Assembly: GCF_018320785.1 (NCBI RefSeq)
Contig: NC_054870.1
Coordinates: 3,477,199 to 3,541,198, forward strand
Origin: Cheilinus undulatus
Taxonomy: Eukaryota; Chordata; Actinopteri; Labriformes; Labridae
Direction of reading: 5' to 3'
Length of the DNA: 64,000 nucleotides
Position numbers and translations under genes: made by a program. This document shows positions 10,431-34,312 of this stretch, one piece after another (within the stretch, counting starts at the first letter, position 1; each line of letters starts with the position of its first letter). A model generated the notes under the pieces. That model had not been told where the DNA came from, searched no databases, and saw only the letters and a program-made list of their open reading frames with translations.

Positions 10431-10929
10431 TGTGGTGGTTTCTTTGATTCTTGTTTTATTTTGGCATTTCCGGTTCCTGTTTGATGTGACTGGCTAACTT
10501 CACTGTGTTTTCTCTGAGGCGTCTCCCCTCCCCCCGTGGTGCTGAGGATGATTGGACACACACTGATGTATAATCAAGCTCCCTTGAAGAAGCCTGCAGA
10601 GACTCTCCTCAGGGCCAGAGAATTGCCAGCTACTCCTTGTGGTAACACTGGTCCTCGGCTCTCTAAACTCTAGTGAAATTTCTTGTGAACATTGTCTCCA
10701 GTGTTTTGTGACCTCACTTCTAACCCTGCCTTTTGTTCTTCTCTTCCAGTGCCTCTCTCATTTGCCTCACCACAGCCAGCCTCAGCACCCTCACTCTGAA
10801 GCCTTCACTATTCCCCCCTCACTGGATTCCCTCCCCTCACTGTGGATAAGATTTTGTCAACAAATAAATCTGTTAAAACTTGGTCAAGTCTGGTTCTGCC
10901 TTTTGGGTCCTACACACCACCACACTACA
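10431..10929 (+). repeat. 5' LTR of the second Gypsy element
   Basis: 499 bp starting TGTGGTGGTTTCTTTG. AATAAA occurs at 10862-10867. It is followed by GAATTCTCTGG and the gag ATG at 10946, matching the leader layout of the first element. Confidence 0.75.
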
Positions 10930-12404
10930 GAATTCTCTGGCCAACATGGACCCAGCGGATCCGGATCCCATCAAAACAGCCATCAATCGTCAAGGAATCA
11001 GGTTAGTACAACATGAAGGAATGTTACAAAGAATAAAGGAAACTCTCCAAACACTCAGCACTCAGGTCTCCAACATCTCAGAGAAGCTCTATCCCCTCAA
11101 CCCGTCCAACAGCGCAACTGGTGAAGATTCCCACCTGAGCACTGCACCTCAGTCTGCACCATCAACTCCCTCACAACCCCCCACCCTCACCGGGAACCCT
11201 TCGCCCCCCACCGAAACCATTCTCAGGGAGATAGGTAATGCCAGTGGTTTTTTGTTACATTGTTCTCTAGTTTTTGACCAGCAACCCTCTAGTTATCCCT
11301 TAGACAGAGCTAAGATAGCTTACGTTATTAATTTATTGAGGGGGGTAAGGCAGCTAAATGGGTGACAGCTGTGTGGGAGCAGGGATCCCCAGTCTTAGCT
11401 TCTTTTTCTGAGTTTTCTAACGAGTTGTGCAGAGTTTTTGATCATCCCCTTCAGGGTCAGGCAGCCGCCAAATGCCTTTTCTTCCTCTCTCGAGGTTCCC
11501 AGTCAGTCACAGATTTCTCTATAGAAATAGAGGGCACACTGGTGAGCCAGACCTCTTCATCCCCCAGTCCTCCTTCACGGATCTCAGTTCCTGCCTGTAT
11601 TCTCTGGGAGAAGGACTCCCTACCCCTTAAGGTACTCATAGACTCTGGTGCTGATGATAACTTTATTCAAGATGAGCTAGTCAAACAGCTCCACCTGCCA
11701 CTGGAACCTCTTCCTACACCCAAAGACGTCACCTCTTTAGAAGGTTAATAGCTCAAGTTACTCAGCGCACTGCTCCCCTAACTCTCATCATCTCTGGTAA
11801 TCACAGAGAAGACATCCAGCTCTACGTCATCCCTTCACCTCTCTCGCCTTTAGTGCTAGGTCTCCCTTGGCTGCAACTCCATAATCCACAGATCAATTGG
11901 AAAACCACCTCCATAGCCAATTGGAGCATTCACTGTCACTCCCACTGCCTTCACTCAGCCAACTCCTTCTCTCTTCGTCCTGTGGTCACGCCTTCTCCTC
12001 CAGATCTCTCCACTGTGCCCCCTGAATACCATGATCTCGCTCCTGTCTTCATTAAAAAGCTAGCGCTCTCTCTCCCTCCTCATCGACCCTATGACTGCGC
12101 CATAGATCTTCTTCCTGGTGCTCCTCTCCCCAGTAGCCGTCTCTATAATCTTATATCAAGGATTCTCTAGCTTCAGGTCTCATTCGTCCCTCTTCCTCCC
12201 CCCTTGGTGCTGGATTCTTCTTCGTCAAAAAGAAAGACTCCTCCCTGAGACCCTGCATTGATTTCAGAGGCCTGAATGATATAAACATCAAAATCAAGTA
12301 CTCTCTCCTTCTCATTGACCCATCATTTGAACCCCTCTGCTCGGCCCAGGTATTAACCAAACTGGACCTTCGCCTACCACCTCATAAGAATAAAGGAGGG
12401 GGAT

Positions 12405-13154
12405 GTGTGGAAGATGGCCTTTAACACACCCCTTGGTCATTTTGAGTATCTAATCATGCCATTTGGACTCACCAAGGCCCCCGCAGTCTTCCAAGCCCTT
12501 ATTAACGACGTCCTCAGAAACATGCTGAACCGGTTTTTGTTTGTTTATCTAGACGACATCCTCATCTTCTCCCGTTCCATGGAGGAACATAAGCAACATG
12601 TCCGTCTCATCCTGCAAAGGCTCCTGGAAAATCGACTATATGTTAAACCTGAAAAGTGCGATTTCCACACCCCCTCTGTAAGATTTCTGGGTTACAGTTT
12701 ACCTCATTTTACCTCTCGGGTTTGGCAAGAGTTCTGCAAGGCTCTGGGCGAAACAGTCAGCCTCTCCTCGGGGTATCATCCACAGACAAACAGCAAGACG
12801 GAGTGCGCCAATCAAAGCCTTGAGGCAGCGCTGCGCTGTGTGGCAGCCCATCATCCCGTCACAGGGAGCATGCATCTTCCCTGGGTCGAATATGCTCACA
12901 ACTCCCTCACCTGTTCAGCCAAGGGTATGTCCCCATTCATGTGCTGTTACGGATTTCAACCCCCATTGTTCCCTGAGCAGGAGCACTCTGTGGCCGTCCC
13001 CTCTGTCCAAGAACTGTTGTGGAGGATGAGGGAGGTGTGGAGAACAGCCAGAGCGGCCTTTATGGCGGAAAAGAAAAAAAGGCTGGCAGACGCTCATCGC
13101 TCTCAAAACCCTGGACTGCTGCCCGGGGCAGATGGTGTGGTTGTCGTCATGTGA
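12405..13154 (+). pseudogene. RT-integrase fusion frame in the second Gypsy element
   Basis: A 249-codon open frame that joins reverse transcriptase ([20 protein letters not shown], then [11 protein letters not shown] and VRFLGY) directly to the catalytic-core end and C-terminal part of integrase ([25 protein letters not shown]). The join at about 12698 removes roughly the whole RNase H and the integrase zinc domain. It is an accidental deletion product in frame, not a known protein architecture. Confidence 0.8.
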
Positions 13155-13587
13155 CCTGCCCCTCAAAACGGAGTCACATAAGCTTTCTCCTCTTTACATT
13201 GGTCCATTTGAAATCACGAAAATTATTAATCCCTCTGCTGTGAGACTCAAGCTCTCGGACTCCATGAAAATTCATCCCACCTTACACGTGTCTCTTATGA
13301 TGCCGGTCAGAACCAGCGACCTGAGCCCTCCTGCCATCACCCTTCTGCCCCCCTGGATCATCGACGATAATCCTGCCTTCACGGTCTCCAAGATCTTGGA
13401 CGTGCGATCCTGAGGATGAGGTTTCCATTTCTTGGTGGACTAGAAAGGTTATGGCCCTGAGGAGAGGTCTTGGATCTCACAGAAGCTCAACTTGGATGAC
13501 AGCCTCATTACGGACTTCTATGCTGCGCACCCAAACAAGCCCGGCAAGACGCCAGGAGGCGTTCGTTTAGAGGGGGGTACTGTGGTG

Positions 13588-13740
13588 GCCTGAGAGTGCT
13601 GCCCCTCATCGCTGATTGGTCCTGTCACTTTCTAACCGGGCCCAAATGGTTCAGATGGGAGCTTTGCAAGACGGATTCGCCAGTGAGAAACACGGAAACT
13701 GGCGTATCCATCTGCTTTGCAAGGTTAAAAATAGGCAATA
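13588..13740 (+). repeat. Interspersed repeat shared with 35334-35476
   Basis: About 145 bp matching the reverse complement of 35334-35476, including CTGATTGGTCCTGTCACTTT and GAGCTTTGCAAG-like words. It replaces the 3' LTR of the Gypsy element right after TGTGGTGG. Nothing further is recognised from 13741 to 13985. Confidence 0.75.
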
Positions 13741-14005
13741 ATGATCATAAATTGCAAAGTCAATTATTTCAGTTACAGTGATATCAAGACCTTTAGAAAA
13801 GGGGGTCAGCGTAGGAGGCACATTTTCGCCTATCTCCCGTCGCCACCTGGAACAATTTACCTTATTCAACCAACTTTTGCTCCAACTTCGACTTATTAAT
13901 GCTGGCTATCCACATGTGAATATGTCTGCTTCCGAGTCAACCCTGAATCAGCGTGATACTCTGACCAGAACTCACTCAGAGCTGAGATAGCTCCAGTCCA
14001 CTAGC

Positions 14006-14693
14006 ATGGAGGCTACAGCTAGCCAACACGACGCTGCCACCTGCAAGGAGGAGGACATAGCTACGCGCCTCGCACAGGACGTAACGCAGAAAATCAGCAC
14101 CCTGATGGACCTGAAGTTTACTGAGCTCTACCTGACTCTGGAAGGGATGAACAGCCGCATCGAAGATAATACGAGGTGCATAACCGAAGCAGAAACACAT
14201 ATTTCAGATGCCGAGGACAACGTTGCCTCGCTGTCAACCAAGATAGCCGCTCTTGAAAAAGAGGTAAACATTCTCTCACAGCGAGCTGTTAAATTCTTTG
14301 AGTCGTATTTTCCCAGCCTGTTAGAGCTGCAAACCAAACATGGGACAGTTAAAATCGACAGAGCACACCGGTCTTTTGGCCCGTTTAAAGAGAAATATTC
14401 AAGACCAGTGATAATCAAACTGCACAACTTCTCAGACAAGCAGAGGATCATGGCAGCAGGAAAAGGGCAAAATCCAACACAACAGACACCAGATATTTAT
14501 CCGCCAGGACGTCTCCGCCCAGGTGCGACAAACCCGCCATGAGTTCAACGATGTCTGCCAGCAGCTCATCGCGCGTGGGGTCCGCTTTCAGATGCGCTTC
14601 CCAGCCAGCCTGTGCTTTACTCATGACAATCAGGAGTACACCTTCAAGTGTCCACGTACAGCCTGGGAGTTTGTGAAGGACTGGGACAAATGA
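14006..14693 (+). pseudogene. LINE ORF1 (RNA-binding chaperone), frameshifted
   Basis: ORF1 proteins coat LINE RNA. The ATG at 14006 opens a coiled-coil region (ISTLMDLKFTELYLTLEGMN, then KIAALEKEVNIL). An RRM-like part (RPVIIKLHNF) follows. A frameshift near 14470-14500 leads to the C-terminal domain (RHEFNDVCQQL, GVRFQMRFPASL, KCPRTAWEFVKDW) ending at TGA 14691. This is the typical order of L1/Tx1 ORF1. Confidence 0.8.
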
Positions 14694-15588
14694 AAAACTC
14701 TAGAAGGTACAACCCCCTCGCCACTGTTTTATATCTCCTTTTCGTCTTCATAAGTTAAGGATGTACAGAAACAAATGAACCAATTTAGGCGCCTAGGCAA
14801 TCTTACTTTCAACAAACTGTTGCTATACCATGATGTTAATAAGCTCCTTGATTTATTCAACTGATGATCCCATGTGGAGAGAAGAATGCTTATTTTTCTT
14901 TATTCATTTCGTTTCTATCAGGATCAGTGTCTTTCACAAGTGCTATTTTTAATTTACTAATGTTCTTTAACTAGAATGTGTCATTAAGGGCATTTATATG
15001 TCTTGAAAATGTTTCGTTTGATTTCTGTTCAGTAATACAAAAAGCCATCTTTGGTGTTCTTTCATTATTATTACCACTTTGATTGGATTTTTAGTGGTAT
15101 ATTGTCTAATACCTACACCTCTGGTACTATATCTCAATTTAGGGTTAATATTTCTTACCCTCTAAGGGAGCAAAACTGATTTTTTTACTAGTATGTTTTA
15201 ATGTTATTTTGTTTGGGGGGCTGACGGGAGGGTGACAGAGGTTGATTTGGATCTTTTAGGTTGATATGGGATCTGGGTCTCCCTCCTGGCGTGGTGGAAG
15301 GTTACTTCTTAGCGTCACTCACCCAAAAACATTCATTATGTGGGACTGTTGTTTGTTCTTTGTTCTGGGAATGGTTCTCAGTGGGTTTCAATCATTAGGC
15401 TCCTTTTCTGAGGATAACCGCTTATTTACCTTTTTCTATTGCTTTTTTTTAATCAAATTAATTTTCTTGTGTGGTGCATCGTCCTCTCGCTCATATAAAT
15501 CTATGCCTCATCCAGCTTGCAACCAGGGTTGTTATTGCCCTCTGCCAATTTCACTTTTGAAGTTTTATTTTGCCAAGAGGATAATCAT

Positions 15589-16672
15589 ATGAGTGAGCTC
15601 AAAATTATCTCGCTTAACGTTAAGGGTTTGAACCATGTCATCAAGCGTCAAAAGATTTTATCATTTTTAAAGAAAGAGAAATGCCAAATTGCCTTTCTGC
15701 AGGAGACCCACTTATCTGACCAGGAGCATGCTAAGTTACGCAGGAGCTGGATGGGACAGGTTTTCTATTCCTCTTTCAAATCCAACAGTCGGGATGTTGC
15801 TATTCTCATACATCACAGCCTTCCGTTTACTTTAGATAAGACGATAAGTGACGAGGAAGGACGTTACAAACTTATTTCAGGCTATATCTATGGAGAGCAC
15901 ATTTTATTGGGTTGTATATATGCCCCCAATATCTACGAAAGTGCTTTCTTTTCCTAAACTTTTGGCAGATGTATCCGGTTTTTCAATTGCAAATTGTTTA
16001 ATTGGCGGTGACTTTAATTGTAGCCCTGATCCTACTGTCGACCAATCCCCATCAAGGCCTTCTCCTTCTCGTAAAAGCTTCAGATTAGCTGAGTTTTGTT
16101 CTGATTTGGACCTGCATGATGCTTGGAGGATTCTTAATCCAACAGGGTGCAATTACAGTTTCTTTTCTAAACCTCACCAGACCTTCTCCAGAATAGATTT
16201 CTTCCTTTCCTCTAGAATGTTCCTCAATAGAATTGAAGATTGTACCATAGGAAGTCAGACTCTATCTGACCATGCCCCTATCAGTGTGACTATCACTCCT
16301 CCATATAAAGATCCTTCTCATAGATATTGGCGTTTGAACCCTTCTCTTTTAAGTAGCCCTGTCTTTGTGGAATACATTAGTAAAGAATTGAAACAGTTTA
16401 TCTCAGAGAATAAATCACCTGTAATTTGCCCTACAACACTATGGGAAGCAGCAAAGGCTTACCTTCGGGGTGCTATTATTTCATACACATCAGCACAAAA
16501 GAGAAAAGCCCTTAAAACTCAATTAGAATTAGAGGGAAAAATTAAGGAGTTGGAGAAGGAGTTTAGGGGCTGTCCATCCAAGCTTGTTAGTAAACAGTTA
16601 GATGCTACCCGCTCTGCTCTAAACCAACTATTAACCAGACAGGCAGAGTCTGCAATATTTTCCAAAACATAG
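15589..16672 (+). pseudogene. LINE ORF2 endonuclease domain, frameshifted, RT missing
   Basis: An APE-like endonuclease that nicks target DNA. Motifs in order are SLNVKGLN, FLQETH (catalytic Glu), then after a one-base insertion near 15950 LIGGDFNCSPDP, FSRIDFFLSS and LSDHAPISV (catalytic Asp-His). The linker helix region (SAQKRKALKTQLELEGKIKE) follows and the frame ends at 16672. No reverse transcriptase follows. Confidence 0.85.
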
Positions 16673-16724
16673 GCTGTTTGAATCAGGTAACAAACCAGGC
16701 CGGCTTATTTCGCCACCATGAATT

Positions 16725-17142
16725 GGTATTTTGTGGCCACAAATAGTATTTGGTGGCCACGAATAAGTACTTTGTGTCCATGATTTAATATTTCGTGGCC
16801 ATGAATACGTATTTTGTGGCCACAATTCAGTATGTTTAGACACAAATGAGTATTTCCCGGCTACAAATTAGTGTTTTGTGGCCATGAATTAGTATGTTTT
16901 GGCCACATTATGGTATTTTGGGCCATAAATTAGAATTTTGAGACCACAAATAGTATTTCTTGGCCACAAATTAGTACTTTGTGGCCACAATTTAGTATTT
17001 CGTAGCCATGAATTTGTAATTTGTGGCCATAATTTTGTACTTTTTGGCTCACAATTTAGTATTTCCTGGCTACAAATTAGTGTTTTGTGGTCATGAATTA
17101 GTATTTCATGTGCATGTTATTGCTATATTGTGCCTACAATTT
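16725..17142. repeat. 21-bp minisatellite, about 20 copies
   Basis: Consensus GTATTTTGTGGCCACAAATT plus A, with 20 diverged head-to-tail units and one or two 20- or 22-bp units. The following 40 bp (to the TGTCATGTCTGGGG word near 17175) matches 20190-20226, so the array is an arm of the foldback repeat seen inside the zic intron. Confidence 0.85.
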
Positions 17143-17433
17143 AATCTTTTTTTTGGACCATGTCATGTCTGGGGCTCCGTATCGTCCTTAGTTTCTAATG
17201 AATTCTATTTGTGTTATTTTTTTACATGATAATAATGTGCATTTATTTTTTCAGTCTGGTCATTCAACATGATAGCATTAATAAGCATTCATCAGGAGTC
17301 CGTTTACGGATGTGTTTTACAATAACGGGACGAGGAAAGGGACCAAGGAGGCAAGGAGACAGGGGCGCCGCTACGTAGTGTTGGGACGCGGCCGGCTGTA
17401 TTCCTTCGACTCTGTTAACCTCCATTCACAGTC

Positions 17434-17450
17434 GCACGGTAAATAAAAGC
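17434..17450 (+). promoter_or_regulatory. Possible TATA-like element of the zic gene
   Basis: AAATAAAAG about 195 bases before the zic ATG, at the start of a GC-richer leader (17300-17640). A six-codon upstream frame, ATG at 17451 to TAA at 17471, follows it at once. Transcript data would be needed to place the start site. Confidence 0.25.
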
Positions 17451-17605
17451 ATGGAGGCTCTCGGGATCTAACACCGAGCAGCGGGGGGTAAAGACACTGC
17501 CGCATGCGCCTTGCCCTCGCCAAATAAAACAGGAAGGGAGCACGGAAACGGCGTACGCTTCGCCTGTTGGATTTAACTCATTTTCCGTGGAAGAGAGGAT
17601 CTTAG

Positions 17606-29470
<11,865 letters not shown>

Positions 29471-29492
29471 GATGGAGGGACTGTTGAACTTG

Positions 29493-30044
29493 AATAAAGA
29501 ACTGATGCCATATATTATGAGACCCAAGTCAGGCAAGCAGGTTTTCTGTGGAATCATAGTTGCTGTTATTTTTCAGGACCAGCAGCTGTACGATATAACA
29601 TCAGTGTCCAAGACTAAAAACTGTGAAGGTTTTACTTCAACTCAAAAAAGCGTAGCTCGAAGAGCTGCACTATCTGTGGACCTAAAGCAATGGCATAGAT
29701 TTTACTAGAAGGGAGAGGAGGAATTCCATTGTTAGTGTAAACAAGAAAAAATGTTAACAAGTCATTGTTAGCTACTTTATCCGAATTTAACAAAAGCATA
29801 ACATTGTAGAAGCGGACCAGGGAATGTACGTATCTGCTGTAGGAAAAGGATCTGTGTACATGATGACCACTTTGACAGATACAGATGGATAAAACAGTGC
29901 AAAGGGCTAAAACGACGCTGATGGAAGTGGTTTGGGTTATCTTGAGGCAGCGTTGTCCTAATTGTTACTCAGCAGGTTCCAAACGGAAGACATCGGGTTT
30001 AGGAGGGCACATGCCTCTAAGACTCTACGTCTACTTTAAATAAA
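29493..30044 (+). terminator. Candidate polyadenylation signals of the zic gene
   Basis: AATAAA at 29493-29498 (23 bases past the stop) and again at 30039-30044. The second gives a more typical 3' UTR length. The unique-looking sequence to about 30600 could be 3' UTR; no other feature is seen from 29471 to 30852. Confidence 0.4.
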
Positions 30045-30860
30045 CACGTTTGTTAATGTCACAAAGTTACAAAAAAGGTTGGAAACAACTGACTCTGCTG
30101 TCCTAGTAAGGGTTTCTAGCATTGGCACTTTTTTAAAGAAGACATGGGCCTCCACTGATGGGAACGTGTTCAGAAGTGTGTTATTAGATCACAGTCTAAT
30201 CCAACAGAGTTTATATCAGTTCAGCTGCAGTTCGGAGACAGTGCTACTGCTTTGTGTTGATTATCAAGTCTCTTGTTACCTCATCATCTCTTTGGACATT
30301 TCAATTGATTACTCACCTGTATTTGTTTACACTTCAGTCACTACCCAGCAATTTGAAATGATCATAAATGTCATTCCTGTATTCCTTTTAACAGTAGAAT
30401 GTGTATTAAATAATGTCAAATACATCTATTTCCTCTTGACCTCATGAATCATGTGATCTTAGGACAGAATGTTTGATGAAGGCTTGTGAAAATTATTTAT
30501 CTATGCTATTAGAAACACATTACATTGGACATAACTTGATATATTTATATTTTCCCAACACTTTTCTATTTATAACTAATGTGATGTCACACCCATGACA
30601 GGCAAGAAAGCCGTGGCACTGCTGTACACTTTACAGAAGTTGACGGTCTCAATTGCCTGCGAGCCAGTTTTATTTATTAATTTCTTGGCTTTAAGAAAGT
30701 TGTTTAACTGGATGCAGTGACCAATAACGAAGCACTGCCATTTGACACGTGGGTCAGAAAAAACAGAGAGGAAAAATAGTAGATTAATTCAGTTTCTAGG
30801 TCACACTAGAAAGTTGCTCTGAACTGACTTTTGCTCCTGCCAACAAATAATGCGTTAAAG

Positions 30861-31703
30861 CAGGGGTGTCAAACTCAATCACAGCAGGGGACGAAATCTG
30901 AATTTAGGTCTAAGCTGAGGGCTTAACAGGGTCAAGATTTAACCAAAAACTGGCAACCGTGTTTTCACAGGAAATGAGTTTGGGGGACACTAAACAATGA
31001 TGATAAATGATTTTAAGATTTCTGGAAAAAAAAAAAAGTCAAAATGATTAAATATCACAGCATCAATGTTATTGTGTGTCCATGTCAAATAAATGCTAAA
31101 TAAATAAATGAGGAAAAAGTCAACTCTATAAGTCAAGATATGAGATAAAATACAAAATCAAGAGTTTTAAAAGTCAAAACAAAAGCTAAAATTTAACATT
31201 GTGACTCTCAAAGGCCAAAACACAAGACAATTCTCGATTAGGAGTTTAAAAACTGAAAACATGGGATTAAAAGTCAAAGTTAGGAGTTTAAAGGTCAAGG
31301 TTTGATTTAAAATGAAAAACTGTGCATCTAAAAGTTCATAATATGTGAAAGAGGTCAAAATTATGATTTTAAAGGGTCAAAATATGAAATAAGTCAAAAT
31401 CCTAAGTTTCAGTCATATTCTTGGGATGCAAAATGAAAATATGAAATGAAAACACAAATTAATTTCTTTCCCTCATTCCTGACTTTTTATCCAATTATTT
31501 CTACTCTCCACTTTTTCAGATTTTTATAAGTCAACAAGGCTTTTTTTTTTAATCTTCAAGGCTAAATTTACATTTTTATAGTGGAGGAAATCTACAGACC
31601 TCATAGCATCAGGCCAGTTCTATTTAAGATATGATCTTGCGGGCTGGGTAAAACTTCACCATGGGCCACATTTGGGCCCCAGGCCTTGGGTTTGACACCC
31701 GTG
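30861..31703. mobile_element. hAT MITE
   Basis: 843 bp with ends CAGGGGTGTCAAAC and GTTTGACACCCGTG, flanked by CGTTAAAG (30853) and TGTTAAAG (31704), 7 of 8 identical. The interior (31100-31440) is an AAAAGTCAAAAT-like degenerate array. Confidence 0.85.
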
Positions 31704-31824
31704 TGTTAAAGGGATATTTAGGGATTTTTGAAGATGGGTCATATGCAGTACTTGGCTATAGTAGTGGCATTAGCCTCCAGGGATTTCTGTAAAAGTTGAT
31801 CCAGTGGTTTTTACAAGCATTGAG

Positions 31825-32315
31825 CAGTGTTAATTTTGGCAGCTATTTTTAATTTTAGTCTTAGTCTTTAAATGAAATGCTTTTTAATTTTAGTCATACT
31901 TTATCCTTTTTAGTTTTAGTCTAGTTTTAGTCCAGAAAAAGTCCTCATATCTTACTCTTTTCTTGTAGTCCAAGCATTTATTTTCTTGCCTAAATCTGGT
32001 ACCAACTCATGGTAGTGTGTTCTCTGCACCCTGCCAAGCCTGGGTCCCTGCTTTCTACAGCTGAGAGGCAGAAAATCTACAGATGCATTCTTTTTTTTTT
32101 TTTGACAGATTTACCAACAGTGGAGAAATAAGGATTTTGAAAGTCGGACGAAAACTACATAACATTTTAGTCTAGTTTTAGTCATCTTCACGAAAACTAA
32201 ACTTACTTTGTGTCAGTTTTAGTCACCACAGATCTATTTTTGTTAGTCTTAGTCTAGTTTTTGTCATGGATAAAAAGCTGTCAACGAATAGTTTTAGTCG
32301 ACAAAATTAACGCTG
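31825..32315. mobile_element. hAT-type element of the GTTAATTTTG family
   Basis: Ends CAGTGTTAATTTTGG and ACAAAATTAACGCTG. It aligns along its length with 39424-39944 in the opposite orientation. No clear target duplication remains. Confidence 0.75.
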
Positions 32316-32700
32316 CACCCAACTTCAAAAATCCCGAAATATTCCTTTAACTTGAGCAGAACGTGATTGTCTTTTCCCTGACTTTACTGCCCCAGAACAC
32401 TGAAAGAGACAGCAGACAGTGATTGTTGTACCATCATAAAGTTACATGAGCTAGCTAATGTTTGCCAAGAAGCACTCACCTTTACTTTGATGAAGATTTT
32501 TTTGCCCTCCCCTTCTCAGACTGCATGTTTATTGACCCAGACACTCTGAAAATGCATAAAACCATCCCTACTTTAATAAATTTGGGGCCATTTTACTGTG
32601 AGGGATAGATAAAGGGGTTATGACTTCAATACTGCTGCCGGTACTATACAATACTGCAGTTATAATACAAAAATCCAAAGTTTCTCTTAAAATGATGTTA

Positions 32701-32886
32701 AATGGGGAGCAGGTGGCCTGGTGGTTGGGGGCGCTCCCCGTGTGCGCGGGCGGCTTGGGTTCGAATCTGGCCTGGGGCCCTTTACCGCATGTCTCTCCCC
32801 CACTCTTGACCCTGTTTCCGACTCTATCCACTGTCCTCCTCTATCTAATAAAGGCACAAAAATGCCCAAAAATAAATCTTAAAAAA
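32701..32886 (+). mobile_element. tRNA-derived SINE
   Basis: The 5' part has a Pol III A-box-like word (GTGGCCTGGTGGTT) and a B box (GGTTCGAATCTGGCC) at about 32757-32771, followed by a tRNA-unrelated body and a TAATAAAGGC/A-rich tail. The direct repeat AAAATGATGTTA flanks it at 32689-32700 and 32887-32898, showing insertion by retrotransposition. It is not a functional tRNA gene. Confidence 0.85.
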
Positions 32887-33474
32887 AAAATGATGTTATA
32901 GATTTGAGAGTTTTTTTTATGTATGCAGGTAGAGCAAGTACAGAACTACAACTTTTAAGTTTGATTCTCATAAGCAATAATGTCTGTAGGGACTGTGAGC
33001 TAACTCCTGCCCACACTCAGTCTGTGACAACTGTATTTTTGCAAAGCTGACATATCGGAACAAATGCACACATGAAGAATGTGAAACTTGTTTGCACGGA
33101 AGTTGAAGTGTAAGTGGTTAGAGAATGCCTTTAAGACACAGGGCCAACTACTTCTTTGACCCACCTCTAACTCTTTAAAGTGCAGGTAAGAGCTGTATGT
33201 GGGTTGCTTGTTTCTGAAATAGATTTCTGAAGGATTATTGATTGACTGATGGATCTATCAAAGTTCATGTCATGATATCTAAAATAGCCAACCTTGGCTT
33301 CCTTTTAAAGAAGATATTTGCATGATAATAACGAAAAGGTTTTTCATTGCAGCTTCCCACCAGACCTCTGCAGCAAAAATCTTCTTAGACATTTACGGAC
33401 CAGCATTCACTGTCAACAACTATGAATTCACTTTGGCCAACTTCAGTCCCATTACTCTTTCTCTCTGTGTTAAT

Positions 33475-34312
33475 TTTGGCGGCTATTTTTACCCACGCCG
33501 ATGAAATCGGCAGGGGGTTATGTAAAGGGTTCCATATATTTGTTTGTTTGTTTGTATGTGTACAAGATAACTCCAGAACGGAAAGTCAGATCTTCACCAA
33601 ACTTTCAGGGAATATTGGGATAGTGACAGGGAAGAGTTGATTAGATTTTGGTGATGATCCGCGCACCCGTTCAGCTTTTCTCGCACTTCGAATTTTGAAC
33701 ACCATAGTAATCAATGGGAGAGTGAGTTCCTCGGTGGCGCTGCTTAGGCGTGGGTCTGCCGCCTCGGATGGCCAGTCTAGTTAATTTTAGTTTTTAAATG
33801 AAATGCATTTTAGTTTTAGTCACATTTTAGTCATTTCAACCTTTTCTAGTTTTAGTCGACAAAAACTCAAAACATTGTCGTCTAGTTTTAGTCCATAAAA
33901 AGTCCTCACATTTTAGTCTTTACTTTTAGTCCAAGCATTTATTTTCTTGCCTAAATCTGGGACCAAATCATGGTAGTGTGTTCTCTGCACCCTGCCAAGC
34001 CTGGGTCCCTGCTTTCTACAGCTGAGAAACAGAAGAGATACAGATGGACTGTTTTTTGACAGATTTACCCACAGCGGAGAAATATCATGGATTTTGACTG
34101 TCAGACAAAAACTACATTACATTTTAGTCTAGTTTTACAATAATACAATACAAGAACTTTATTTATCCCCGAAGGGAAATTCAATAGTTTTATTAAATTT
34201 TATTATTTATGAAATTCATTTTAGTCATCCTGATGAAAACTTAACTTACTTTATGTCAGTTTTAGTCATTACAGATCTATTTTTGTTAGTCATATTCAAA
34301 AAAATTAACACC
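33475..34312. mobile_element. GTTAATTTTG-family hAT copy with two insertions
   Basis: Starts CTGTGTTAATTTTGG and ends AAAAAATTAACACC. About 290 bp of unrelated repeat (ACCCACGCCGATGAAATCGG onward, 33491-33778) and a short LINE-tail-like piece (CTTTATTTATCCCCGAAGGG, about 34136-34200) interrupt it. Confidence 0.65.

Larger units (their letters stand above)
10431..13588 (+). mobile_element. Second Ty3/Gypsy element, decayed, with chromodomain remnant
   Basis: A relative of the first Gypsy element in + orientation. The 5' LTR is 10431-10929 (TGTGGTGG...ACTACA). Gag starts at 10946 (MDPADPDPIK) and breaks by frameshift near 11361. A deletion joins mid-gag straight to the protease (IDSGADDNFI), removing the zinc knuckle. 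Reverse transcriptase is broken at several points and keeps YLDD in 12405-12690. A second deletion removes RNase H and the front of integrase. Integrase C-terminal sequence ([11 protein letters not shown]) and a chromodomain-like end ([17 protein letters not shown]) follow. The polypurine tract AGAGGGGGGT lies at 13570-13579, but only the first 8 bases of the 3' LTR remain. Confidence 0.88.
13986..16720 (+). mobile_element. Tx1/L1-like LINE, 3' truncated
   Basis: Carries ORF1 (14006-14693, one frameshift) and the endonuclease part of ORF2 (15589-16672, one frameshift). It ends just at the endonuclease-RT linker, where a 21-bp tandem array begins. Loss of the 3' side is unusual for a LINE, which normally loses its 5' side, so a later rearrangement is likely. 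The 890 bp between the ORFs (14694-15588) has no other feature I can name. Confidence 0.85.

Noticed and set aside
16725..17142. Regular repeats resembling a CRISPR array
   Set aside because: The units are contiguous with no unique spacers and the genome is eukaryotic; it is a minisatellite.
17451..17471. Six-codon upstream frame before zic
   Set aside because: It may lie upstream of the transcription start, so a regulatory role cannot be claimed.
32701..32780. tRNA-like A and B boxes
   Set aside because: There is no cloverleaf or intact acceptor stem, the flanks are direct repeats and the tail is A-rich, so it is a SINE.
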